DNA from: Gammaproteobacteria bacterium
GTDB lineage: Bacteria; Pseudomonadota; Gammaproteobacteria; SZUA-229
Direction: 5' to 3'
Length of the DNA: 19,855 bases
NCBI GenBank assembly: GCA_026197015.1
Contig: JAPHRB010000033.1
Location: forward strand, 1-19,855
Position numbers and translations under genes: made by a program. This document shows positions 7,444 through 14,372 of the stretch, in pieces (the first letter of the stretch is position 1; each line of letters starts with the position of its first letter). Below the pieces are notes generated by a model. That model saw nothing but the letters and a program-made list of their open reading frames with translations. It was not told the origin of the DNA and did not search any database.

Positions 7444-7497
7444 AACATTAAATATATTTAATGTTTATGAAAGTCTACTGTTATTCACAATAGAGTA
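7444..7497 (+). promoter_or_regulatory. 54-bp element, copy 1 (shared with the cus-like divergent promoter)
   Basis: This stretch matches 15096-15149 without gaps at 43 of 54 positions by my count. It starts with the near-perfect palindrome ACATTAAATATATTTAATGT and continues with ATGAAAG, ACTG, ATTC and TAGAGTA blocks. ATGAAA and TAGAGT, 18 bases apart, could be -35 and -10 boxes directed rightward, with the palindrome as an activator site just upstream. The next rightward gene starts at 7865, about 370 bases on, so the leader would be long. Confidence 0.5.
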
Positions 7498-7864
7498 TTA
7501 TTCGTACATGGTAACAGATCATATATGTATAGAAATTGAGTGCTATGAATCTAGGTTAATACCTGATTATTGAGGCTATTGATACTTAAATTAAATCACG
7601 TCTAATAACGCTCATAGTAAGTCATTGATTTACAGAAAATAATCAGGATCTAGTACTGGGATTGTTCAGGAAATGGAGCAGGAATAGATGATGGTAAGTG
7701 AATATGCAACTAATGACAGCATTCTATGCATATTTTAATATGAAATCGGAGATGCACAAATATATGGATAAAATGTATATGAAATAGACCATGATGTTAT
7801 CAGGCTAGATGATTTTTGCTCGGTAACTAGATAACATACCAGATGCTAGTGAAGGAGAATTATC

Positions 7865-8305
7865 ATGATGAATAAAGTCTGCTTAACAGGTTTGAAAAGT
7901 TTGCTGTTTTTTTCTGGCATAACAATTGGCTACGCTGATTTAGTGAAAATGCCTATGAAATTTAACTCTGAATCTATGTATACAGAGGTATTAACAAGTT
8001 ATCCATTAGGTAAGATAAATAAGATAGCTGCTTTCAGTCATCATGGTAAAGCTAATAAAGAGATAATGTTACCAAATGGTAGAGAAGGATGGGTGTATGA
8101 AGCAGAAGGGTATTACACACCTAAAACATATATCATGGCTAATGGTGAAAAGAAAGTTATGAATCAGCGAATTGATTCTAATGAATACAGAAACTATATC
8201 TTGGTTTTTGGTATAGATGAAAAAATTATTGATGTTTTATATCAAGATAAAAATATAACTGGTTCAGCATTGCAATTTCAGCACATTAAAATGAAAAATC
8301 ATTGA
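7865..8305 (+). CDS. Small exported protein of unknown function
   Basis: A 146-residue protein with a strong ribosome site (AAGGAG, 7852-7857) before the ATG; a second ATG follows directly. Residues 1-24 form a signal peptide ending in GYA, with no lipobox Cys after it, so a soluble periplasmic or secreted product is likely. The mature part has GREGWVYE (about 72-79) and YILVFGIDEKIIDVLYQ towards the end. These are loosely reminiscent of the small outer-membrane SmpA/BamE-like fold, where a WxY strand is followed by a VF-x4-G/K-V-x-D strand. That likeness is weak and I do not assign a function. It stands alone downstream of the 54-bp element and before a broken transporter gene, so regulation by the nearby two-component system is possible. 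Confidence 0.75.
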   Translation: MMNKVCLTGLKSLLFFSGITIGYADLVKMPMKFNSESMYTEVLTSYPLGKINKIAAFSHHGKANKEIMLPNGREGWVYEAEGYYTPKTYIMANGEKKVMNQRIDSNEYRNYILVFGIDEKIIDVLYQDKNITGSALQFQHIKMKNH

Positions 8306-8383
8306 TATTAATGTTATGAAATAGGTAAGTTCAAGAAACGTTAATGAAATAATAAGTCATTCAGATTGATTCAGTAAGAAATA

Positions 8384-8619
8384 TTGATAAGCCTGCTGGT
8401 GATTAATGGTTTTATGTATGTGTTTGACGTTTATCTCGCTTGGTATGCGCAATCAACCGCTTTGTTTGGTTATATATTAGTTATATTTTCTGATGCTATT
8501 TTTATGCGACTCATAAAAGTTAGCTACATAAAGCCTATGCAGCTCTGGTTAGTTATCATTTTCAGGATGTGCCAGGGTCAATTTTGATTGATATTATTCG
8601 TCGTGTATTTGTAGTGTAG
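8384..8619 (+). pseudogene. Remnant of a cation diffusion facilitator (CzcD-like) gene
   Basis: The frame from 8384 encodes LLVINGFMYVFDVYLAWYAQ, followed by STALFGYILVIFSDAIF. This matches the first two membrane helices of CDF metal exporters, where STALLADSLDMFSDA is typical. Both metal-binding aspartates of the ADSLD motif appear changed, to Tyr and Val, each explainable by one base change in a GAT codon. The likeness ends after SDAIF. From 8503 the +2-shifted frame continues with a stop at 8521 and then a sensible stretch to a stop at 8617, suggesting frameshift decay. The piece lacks a proper start, is far shorter than the usual 200-300 or more residues, and has a stop just upstream at 8375. 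It is a dead fragment of a former metal exporter. Confidence 0.6.
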
Positions 8620-8712
8620 TTAAGCCGTTTCATTATTAATGAGTAATCAATGGTGTGTTAACAAACAGCGTCATATGTCTGTTTTCTGAAAAGCAACTGT
8701 AGCCGTTTTGTA

Positions 8713-8755
8713 TTAAGATAATCTTAAGGTTAACTTAATATGATGAAGTTAACCT
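8713..8755. promoter_or_regulatory. Two adjacent palindromes upstream of the tlpA-like gene
   Basis: TTAAGAT-A-ATCTTAA (8713-8727) is a perfect 15-bp palindrome. It is followed directly by a 10-bp inverted repeat AGGTTAACTT (8727-8736)/AAGTTAACCT (8746-8755) with a nine-base spacer. They end 28 bases before the next start codon and follow the broken transporter gene. They could be an operator pair or a hairpin; no T-tract follows. Confidence 0.45.
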
Positions 8756-8783
8756 GCAATTAAAGGCATTATGAGTAATAGCA

Positions 8784-9290
8784 ATGAAAATTACATCGTT
8801 TAGTATACTGCTTACTTTAATATTGCTCATAAGTAGCAAGGCCCGCTCAGACTATCCAACTGCGCCAAAGCTGCAGCTATTAACACAAAATGGTGTTATA
8901 GAACTTTCAGATCTAAAGGGAAAACTGGTTTATATTAATTTTTGGGCATCGTGGTGCCGACCCTGTAAAGAATCGTTTCCATGGCTGATTGAAATGAAGA
9001 AAAAATTTGAAAATTATCCATTTGAAATTATTTCAATTAATCTTGATACTGATAAATCACTGGCCGATAAATTTCTGTCAACTCAAGCAATTAATTTTCC
9101 AATTGCCTTCGATCCTGATGCAATAATTGCTAATGAATATGGTATTGAAGGTATGCCGAGCAGTTATTTGATTGACGAAAAAGGACAGTTACGCCTTCGC
9201 TATATCGGTTTTTGGAAAAAAAGTAGAAAGGATAATGAGGAAGTTATTCACGATCTATTAGAAGAGATAAAAATTAAAAAATTACATTAA
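8784..9290 (+). CDS. Periplasmic TlpA/ResA-type thioredoxin
   Basis: A 168-residue exported thioredoxin-fold protein. Residues 1-22 are a signal peptide. The active site is WASWC58-R-P-C61, and the cis-proline is in GMPSSYLID (P125). Length and layout fit the TlpA/ResA/DsbE-like reductases, which act in the periplasm on cytochrome c or copper-site cysteines. TlpA itself also binds and transfers copper in Bradyrhizobium by reducing its partners. In this window plausible clients are the diheme cytochrome (11307-11921), the Cys-rich protein at 9531-9917 and the oxidases. The ribosome site is poor. It is flanked by 160-240-base gaps, so it is probably its own transcription unit under the palindromes at 8713-8755. 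A reducing partner could be the CcdA-like protein at 2132-3430. Confidence 0.88.
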   Translation: MKITSFSILLTLILLISSKARSDYPTAPKLQLLTQNGVIELSDLKGKLVYINFWASWCRPCKESFPWLIEMKKKFENYPFEIISINLDTDKSLADKFLSTQAINFPIAFDPDAIIANEYGIEGMPSSYLIDEKGQLRLRYIGFWKKSRKDNEEVIHDLLEEIKIKKLH

Positions 9291-9449
9291 TTTAATTATG
9301 GTATATTTTGTTTGTACATTTTAATTGCATAATATATGGATATCTAAATAAGTTAACGACTAAAAAATGTAATAATTTAATTTATTGATAGTGTCAGTTA
9401 ATCTCTAGATGTTTAACTTATTAATCTTAATGGTGTATAAACACAAGTT

Positions 9450-9463
9450 TTGATCTATATCAT
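9450..9463. promoter_or_regulatory. FNR/Anr-like box (tentative)
   Basis: TTGAT-CTAT-ATCAT matches the FNR consensus TTGATnnnnATCAA at 9 of 10 positions. It lies about 70-80 bases before the start at 9531, with a -10-like GATAAT at 9492-9497. In DNA this AT-rich I estimate roughly two one-mismatch matches per 20 kb by chance, so it is a candidate only. Confidence 0.25.
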
Positions 9464-9530
9464 AATTCTATTTTTTAAAAACGTTAACTTAGATAATAGA
9501 AAATAACTGTTTATTAGGAATAATAAAATA

Positions 9531-9917
9531 ATGAATAAACGTGTTCACGCAGTATTATGTTGGTTACTAGCCGTTTCAATGGTTTGGGTTCCAATTTCTG
9601 TGTCAGCAAGTTTTTCTTTGATTTCTAAAATATCTGAACATTGTCATGAAATGACTACAACGATGTCTAATCAGATAGATAGTGCTCATTCTATGGATAG
9701 ATCATCGATACAAAAAGATGGATGTAGGCAATGTGGTGATAGCTGTGATTGTACCAGTATGACAACGTGTGCCCATGGTTCGAGTCATACTTCAGCATTC
9801 ATTAAAATTGATTATATTTTGCTCTGCCTTATCCAATCTACTCAAAATGTTTCTGAGCATCATGCTCGATATCCTAGCCAGATAATAACTCCCGACATTC
9901 GACCTCCTATCGTTTAA
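9531..9917 (+). CDS. Small exported Cys/His-rich protein, CopL/DUF2946-like
   Basis: A 128-residue protein with a clear signal peptide (1-26, ending SVSA) and AGGAAT upstream as ribosome site. The mature part is dominated by possible metal ligands: C38-H39, then C65-x2-C68-x3-C72-x-C74, C80, H82, H86, with several Met residues. It ends with a hydrophobic stretch (about 90-104) and a PDIRPPI tail. The layout (signal, Cys/His cluster, hydrophobic segment, terminal PP motif) matches the loosely defined CopL/DUF2946-like small proteins that precede copper or silver resistance genes. The role is probably periplasmic metal binding or sensing. It begins the rightward porin-cytochrome group, with a 156-base gap and a short hairpin before the porin. 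Family membership is judged from layout only. Confidence 0.65.
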   Translation: MNKRVHAVLCWLLAVSMVWVPISVSASFSLISKISEHCHEMTTTMSNQIDSAHSMDRSSIQKDGCRQCGDSCDCTSMTTCAHGSSHTSAFIKIDYILLCLIQSTQNVSEHHARYPSQIITPDIRPPIV

Positions 9918-9933
9918 GACTCCGACAGGAGTC
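9918..9933. terminator. Short GC-rich hairpin directly after a stop codon
   Basis: GACTCC (9918-9923) and GGAGTC (9928-9933) pair around a GACA tetraloop, starting on the base after the TAA of the preceding gene. Only a short T-run follows (ATGTTTG), so it may be a weak terminator, an attenuator or an mRNA-stabilising stem. A second imperfect palindrome, TGTCA...TGACA, follows at 9946-9971. Confidence 0.4.
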
Positions 9934-10073
9934 ATGTTTGTAGACTGTCACATATTAATAAATATATGACATCGATGATTCGTCTTGCTCAAAATATGAT
10001 CATGACAAACAGTGTTTACAAATAATCAAAAAATTAGTTTATATATTTTTTAATTTTAATAGGAGTGAACATT

Positions 10074-11297
10074 ATGAAATGTTCGAGTAATTCATTCAGA
10101 AGAAAATTACTGGTATCAGTAGTTTCTATATCTTTACCCGTGATGGCATTGGCTGAGTCAAACAATGATGATCTTCAGACCCAGATTGATGCTTTACAAA
10201 ATCAGGTAACCGCATTAAACAGTGAGGTTCAGCAGGCTGCTGAATGGAAAAATCCAAATACGTTAATACATATGGCAGGTTATGCAGATGTTGGATTTGT
10301 GAGTCCTGAAAAGGGTAATGACAGTTTTGCTGTAGGTACATTTTCACCGATTTTTCATTTTCAGTATCGTGATGTGGTTATGCTTGAATCAGAGCTTGAA
10401 TTTGAAATTGGGGAGGATGGTGAAACAGAAGTTAACCTTGAATATTTAACAATAGACTGGTTTGTAAGTGATTTCGCGACCATTCTTGCAGGTAAATTTC
10501 TAAGTCCGGTAGGTCAGTTCAGACAGAACCTGCATCCATCATGGGTTAATAAACTGCCTTCCGCACCACCTGGTTTTGGTCATGATGGTGCTGCACCAAT
10601 CTCAGATCTCGGTTTGCAGGTACGAGGAGGTTTCCCTATTGGTGGAATCCGCACGAACTATGCAGTGTATGTTTCAAATGGACCAGAGCTTAATTCAGAA
10701 ACGGAAGATGAAACTGAATTTGAACTGGAAGGCGTGCGCGCTGAAGCTTTTGGTGCAGATCGAGATGGTGATAAAACATTTGGCGGACGGTTTGCTGTAT
10801 TACCTGTTTCATCAATAGAAATTGGTTTGTCATTTGCGACGGGTAAGGCAGCGGTTACTGAGCTTGAAAATGGGCTTGAGCCTCCAACTGCAGGTTTAGA
10901 ATCTGGTTTTATTGGAAGTGAAACAGCACGTGATTATGATGTTACTGGTGCAGATTTTGTCTGGTTTACCGGTAACCTCAGCTTTCGTGGTGAATATGTT
11001 AAAACTAAGATTGGTGAAGCTACAACTGGTGTCTCTGCTGGTGAAGCAGCAACATGGGAGTCCATATATACACAACTTGCTTATCGCTTACCTGGTACAA
11101 AATGGGAGGGGGTAATTCGTTACGGCGACTTTGATTCACCACATAACAGTCAGGATGTAACACAAACCATGTTGGGTATAAATTATCTCGTATCGAATAA
11201 TTTTATTGCAAAACTTGGTTATGAAATAAATGATGGCGTAACCGGCTCACCTGTAGATGATGACCGTACGTTACTGCAATTAGCATACGGTTTCTAG
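10074..11297 (+). CDS. Outer-membrane porin with N-terminal coiled coil
   Basis: A 407-residue exported beta-barrel protein. I chose the ATG at 10074 because AGGAG at 10061-10065 then has proper spacing; the in-frame GTG at 10065 overlaps that site. Residues 1-27 are a signal peptide (ending ALA). A heptad segment (about 34-57) predicts a short coiled coil like those of OprP/OprO-type trimeric porins. Many alternating strands follow and the chain ends in an aromatic residue (LAYGF), as expected for assembly by the BAM machinery. It is rich in Asp/Glu, especially around residues 105-120 and 210-230, which would favour cations. It is separated by nine bases from a diheme cytochrome c, so the two are very probably co-translated and may act together. 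Substrate is unknown. Confidence 0.8.
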   Translation: MKCSSNSFRRKLLVSVVSISLPVMALAESNNDDLQTQIDALQNQVTALNSEVQQAAEWKNPNTLIHMAGYADVGFVSPEKGNDSFAVGTFSPIFHFQYRDVVMLESELEFEIGEDGETEVNLEYLTIDWFVSDFATILAGKFLSPVGQFRQNLHPSWVNKLPSAPPGFGHDGAAPISDLGLQVRGGFPIGGIRTNYAVYVSNGPELNSETEDETEFELEGVRAEAFGADRDGDKTFGGRFAVLPVSSIEIGLSFATGKAAVTELENGLEPPTAGLESGFIGSETARDYDVTGADFVWFTGNLSFRGEYVKTKIGEATTGVSAGEAATWESIYTQLAYRLPGTKWEGVIRYGDFDSPHNSQDVTQTMLGINYLVSNNFIAKLGYEINDGVTGSPVDDDRTLLQLAYGF

Positions 11298-11306
11298 GAG
11301 ATGATC

Positions 11307-11921
11307 ATGATAAGTATAAATAACAGAATTCACAATCAGCGATACAAGTTAAGTAGAGCAAGTTTGCTGCTATTAGTAGCTGGCTTCGTCCAACCAACAA
11401 TTGCGGCAGATTACCCAGAAGCTGGTAATTTTTCTAATGGGTCTAAAGTTTGGGTAGAAAATTGTAATAGATGCCATAACATGCGAGGTCCTAAAGAATT
11501 AAAAGATGATCAGTGGATATCAACCGCTTTCCATATGCGTCTTCGTGCAGGTTTAACGGGGCAGGAGACAAGAGATATAATTACCTTCCTGCAAGCATCA
11601 AATACGAAAACAGTTGCGTCTGGTTCAACACTAGTTTCCGCTGTTATCAGTAAGGGAACTACAGGAATGGAAACATATGAAAAAACCTGTATCGCATGTC
11701 ATGGTGGTAATGGCAAAGGTACATTGCCAGGTACACCAGACTTTACCAGTAGTGATGGTGCATTATCAAAAACAGATGAAGTGCTCATTGATCATATAAC
11801 GAATGGTTTCCAGAGTGACGGCTCACCTATGGCAATGCCTCCAAGAGGGGGGAATGCAAATTTAAGTGCAACAGATATTTCAGCTGTACTTAAATATATA
11901 CGAGAGGCATTTGGAAAATAA
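11307..11921 (+). CDS. Periplasmic diheme cytochrome c
   Basis: A 204-residue exported cytochrome with two c-type haem motifs: C53-N-R-C56-H57 and C128-I-A-C131-H132. The ATG at 11307 is preferred over the one at 11301, because TAGGAG ends at 11300 and would leave no spacing for the first. The signal peptide covers about residues 1-34. M77 follows haem 1, and M175 or M177 (SPMAMPP) follows haem 2, as possible axial ligands. The two haem domains are separated by a linker near 98-118. The layout resembles small two-haem electron carriers of the cytochrome c4/c5 type. The ribosome site overlaps the porin stop, so both belong to one operon. It might take electrons from Cu(I) oxidation or serve a periplasmic reductase; the sequence does not decide. 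Confidence 0.88.
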   Translation: MISINNRIHNQRYKLSRASLLLLVAGFVQPTIAADYPEAGNFSNGSKVWVENCNRCHNMRGPKELKDDQWISTAFHMRLRAGLTGQETRDIITFLQASNTKTVASGSTLVSAVISKGTTGMETYEKTCIACHGGNGKGTLPGTPDFTSSDGALSKTDEVLIDHITNGFQSDGSPMAMPPRGGNANLSATDISAVLKYIREAFGK

Positions 11922-11942
11922 AATTAAGTAGTATTTATATGT

Positions 11943-11970
11943 CTTAAGTGGGCATGGTTGCCCACTTAAG
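11943..11970 (+). terminator. Strong hairpin after the cytochrome gene
   Basis: CTTAAGTGGGCA (11943-11954) and TGCCCACTTAAG (11959-11970) form a perfect 12-bp stem with a TGGT loop, 21 bases after the stop. The T-tract is poor (TGTTATGTTC), so termination efficiency may be moderate. It probably ends the porin-cytochrome transcript. Confidence 0.65.
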
Positions 11971-12119
11971 TGTTATGTTCGCAACATACATAGATAATAT
12001 TTTTTTGATAGCTATTAATATGGACACATTAAAATTACATTACTAAAAAAAGTAATTTACATGGAGTAATTCCATGAATTTTAGTAAGTAAAAAACTAAT
12101 ATCACAAGAGGTGATTATA

Positions 12120-12494
12120 ATGAAAACAAAATATAGAGCACCATTAATGTCTTTTTTGCTGCTCACTGCTACTCTAATAATTACGGGCAGTAGCTTTGCA
12201 AAAGATTTTTCTATGCATGAAAAGCTCCAACAGTGTGAAAACGCATATGAAAAAATGCAAGATGGTAAAATGTCTCAGGCAGATGCCTGGAAAGCGCGTA
12301 AACAACATAAACAACTGGTCAGTGAGATTCTGGCCAAACTTAATAAACGTAACGCTGAGGTTTCTATTGCAACGGGTGAAGAATTATCAGGTGCAGAAAT
12401 ATTAAATAACTTCAAAGTAATGGGGCGTTTACTGGCAATGCTAGCTACAGAACACCCATCAGATACTGATGAATGGGGTTATTCTCTTGAATGA
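12120..12494 (+). CDS. Small exported helical protein of unknown function
   Basis: A 124-residue protein. The ATG at 12120 is chosen because AGAGGTG (12107-12113) then has normal spacing; an in-frame GTG at 12111 lies inside that site. Residues 1-27 are a signal peptide (ending SFA). The mature part is charged and mostly helical, with a single Cys (about 35) and several His and Met residues but no recognised motif. I do not recognise the family. It stands between the diheme cytochrome and the small glutaredoxin-like gene, with gaps of about 200 bases on each side, so it may have its own promoter. A periplasmic role linked to metal stress is a guess from location only. Confidence 0.75.
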   Translation: MKTKYRAPLMSFLLLTATLIITGSSFAKDFSMHEKLQQCENAYEKMQDGKMSQADAWKARKQHKQLVSEILAKLNKRNAEVSIATGEELSGAEILNNFKVMGRLLAMLATEHPSDTDEWGYSLE

Positions 12495-12689
12495 CCACCT
12501 TGTTTAGCCTGTAGTGGCTAGTTTATTTTAGCCAGTAATATTTCAGGTGATGAAAAAGAAGACAGGGATGTCTAATTAGAGTTCTAATAATTTTCCGTGC
12601 AATTTTATTTTATATGTACTAAGAGTACGAACTTTAAGTTATTAAATTACTTTAACAGTTAGTCAAATTTATAATTAAGAGGGCAAACA

Positions 12690-12914
12690 ATGCATATACT
12701 ATTGTTAGCTACAAAAAGTTGTAGCCACTGTATTACTTTTTCTAGAGAATTAAATAATCTTGGAATAAAACATGAAGTACTTTATTGTGAAGATAATTCT
12801 GATTTAGTTGCGAAATATGACTTGCGTCATTCGCCTAATTTAGTTGTAGATGGTGTGGTAGTATTCAGAAAACAACCTAGTGAAATTGAGCTAAAGGAGT
12901 ATTTCAAATGTTAA
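12690..12914 (+). CDS. Small glutaredoxin/thioredoxin-like protein with CSHC motif
   Basis: A 74-residue thioredoxin-fold protein without a signal peptide and with AGAGGG upstream as ribosome site. It has C11-S-H-C14 after the first beta strand and a cis-proline in HSPNLVVDG (P49), followed by the usual strand-helix end. The size fits NrdH-like or other mini-glutaredoxins. The CSHC motif is close to the CSKC of the protein at 3427-3699, and both are compact cytoplasmic proteins in metal operons. It may reduce a thiol target or carry thiol-bound metal. It is convergent with the sensor-kinase gene; I see no clear terminator in the 78 bases between them. Confidence 0.8.
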   Translation: MHILLLATKSCSHCITFSRELNNLGIKHEVLYCEDNSDLVAKYDLRHSPNLVVDGVVVFRKQPSEIELKEYFKC

Positions 12915-12992
12915 TAATAGTTTGGCAAGAATCTAAACTAACAAGTAGGGCGGGATTGAATTCTATAGTATCATAATGAGCATGGATAATGG

Positions 12993-14372
12993 TCAAATTG
13001 GTAGAAGTATTCGTACGGTTAATCCAGGGTTGTTGTCTTCAAGAGATATATTGCCTTTATGTAAAGATATGATGGCATTAACCAGACTCAATCCTAAGCC
13101 ATTACCTTTATGATCTCGGTGTTTTTCAGATCGGTAGAATAAGTCAAAAACTTTTGATTTCTCATCATCAATGATTCCAATTCCGTTATCACTTATTGTT
13201 ATTTCGAGTAGTTCATTATTGTTTCTAACTACTGAGTTAGATCTTACGAAAATATCTGTTCCGTTAGGTGAGTATTTAATTGCATTATCTAATAAATTTG
13301 CAATAACCTGAAATAACATATCACGATCACCAGTGAATTGAATGTTTTCTTTAGATATCAACTGGATATTAACATTATTTTTAGCAGCTACTGGATCATA
13401 AAAACTTATGGTGTCTTTAAGGAGGTCATTAATGAAAATGCTAGAAAAATATCCTTTTTGAGATCCACTTTCGACATTATTAATACGAAGAAGCGCATTG
13501 AAAGTTGATAAAATGCTGTCGGTTTCAGCTATAGCATTTTCTATATTCTCATTACTGTGGTCTTTTGAATCACTTTGTATTATTTCAAGTTGACTTCGTA
13601 ATCGTGTGAGGGGAGTACGAAGATCGTGAGCTATATTGTTTGAGATGTTTTTAATGCCGGACATAAGGCTCTGAATTTGATCAAGCATCAGGTTGATGTT
13701 ATCTGAAAGTAAATCATATTCATCATCAGCGCCCTTTGAGGGTATCCTTATTGAAAGATCGCCTTCTCGTATTTCCCGTATGGTCTGATTGATTACGTTG
13801 ATCTTTTTTATCGTTGTAATACTAATAATAAAACCACCAATAGCGCCAAGTAAGAGAACTATAGCAATACCGGCTAGTAAACTATTGAAAATCATATGTT
13901 CCTGCTGGTGTGCAGAATCGATATCTAAGCCATTTATCAAGATCAACTGATCTGAGATAGCAGTGACAATAATTCTTGCAGAATGATCCTGTTGACTAGT
14001 ATTTAGCGTCAAGTTTTTTAATTTAAGTACGTGCCATCCTTCTTTTAACCCATTGGGTATTTTAGAAATATTACCTGCCAGTATCTTTTTGTTTTTATCA
14101 TATAACAGATATATTGAGTCATATGAATACTGATTCTGCCTTTCATTTATAGCGTCGAGCAGGGGTTTGTAACCTTCGTTTATATAAAGCGCTTGCAAGC
14201 TTTGATTGTCATACTCGATATGATGATCAAGCTGTTTGAATATATAACTTACAGTTGACCAGTAAATAAAACTCAATAGAACTATTGAAGAAATAAGGAA
14301 TAAGGCCAGATATAAGAATACTAACTTTAATATTGAATTATGAGTTGTCTTTTTCAGGCGGGCGAATAACAT
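12993..14372 (-). CDS. CusS-like heavy-metal sensor histidine kinase
   Basis: A 459-residue membrane sensor kinase. Helices at about 13-37 and 161-186 flank a periplasmic sensor domain of about 120 residues. A HAMP linker and the HisKA box follow with phospho-accepting H249 in IAHDLRTPL, then the ATPase N box (ANLLDNAIKYSPNG), G1 (SDNGIG) and G2 (GNGLGLSL). The ATG at 14372 is used; an in-frame GTG at 14384 would add four residues. Either way the gene overlaps the 3' end of the response regulator gene (by 35 bases from the ATG), implying translational coupling. The periplasmic domain has several His but no obvious CusS-type metal motif. By position it probably senses periplasmic Cu(I)/Ag(I) and controls the divergent efflux operon. 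Confidence 0.9.
   Translation of the reverse strand: MLFARLKKTTHNSILKLVFLYLALFLISSIVLLSFIYWSTVSYIFKQLDHHIEYDNQSLQALYINEGYKPLLDAINERQNQYSYDSIYLLYDKNKKILAGNISKIPNGLKEGWHVLKLKNLTLNTSQQDHSARIIVTAISDQLILINGLDIDSAHQQEHMIFNSLLAGIAIVLLLGAIGGFIISITTIKKINVINQTIREIREGDLSIRIPSKGADDEYDLLSDNINLMLDQIQSLMSGIKNISNNIAHDLRTPLTRLRSQLEIIQSDSKDHSNENIENAIAETDSILSTFNALLRINNVESGSQKGYFSSIFINDLLKDTISFYDPVAAKNNVNIQLISKENIQFTGDRDMLFQVIANLLDNAIKYSPNGTDIFVRSNSVVRNNNELLEITISDNGIGIIDDEKSKVFDLFYRSEKHRDHKGNGLGLSLVNAIISLHKGNISLEDNNPGLTVRILLPI

Larger units (their letters stand above)
6650..7864. other. AT-rich 1.2-kb stretch without a convincing gene
   Basis: No open frame here shows a ribosome site together with recognisable protein features. 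It contains a 10-bp inverted repeat (ATTTAGTAAA at 6823-6832, TTTACTAAAT at 6841-6850), a larger imperfect palindrome (7103-7147), the 54-bp element at 7444-7497, and a distant 10-bp pair (CCTGATTATT at 7562-7571, AATAATCAGG at 7638-7647). This may be decayed DNA between acquired modules, or hold an unrecognised RNA. Confidence 0.6.

Noticed and set aside
7740..7787. Tiny Met-rich open frame (15 codons) that looks like a copper-binding peptide
   Set aside because: No ribosome site or signal peptide; ATG codons are frequent by chance in this AT-rich stretch.
12005..12018. Second FNR-like box TTGAT-AGCT-ATTAA upstream of 12120
   Set aside because: One mismatch to consensus, but about two such hits are expected by chance in 20 kb of this composition. 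It is roughly 100 bases from the start with no supporting promoter.
12515..12534. TGGCTA/TAGCCA hairpin after the gene at 12120-12494
   Set aside because: The stem has only six base pairs with an eight-base loop and no T-tract, too weak to call a terminator.
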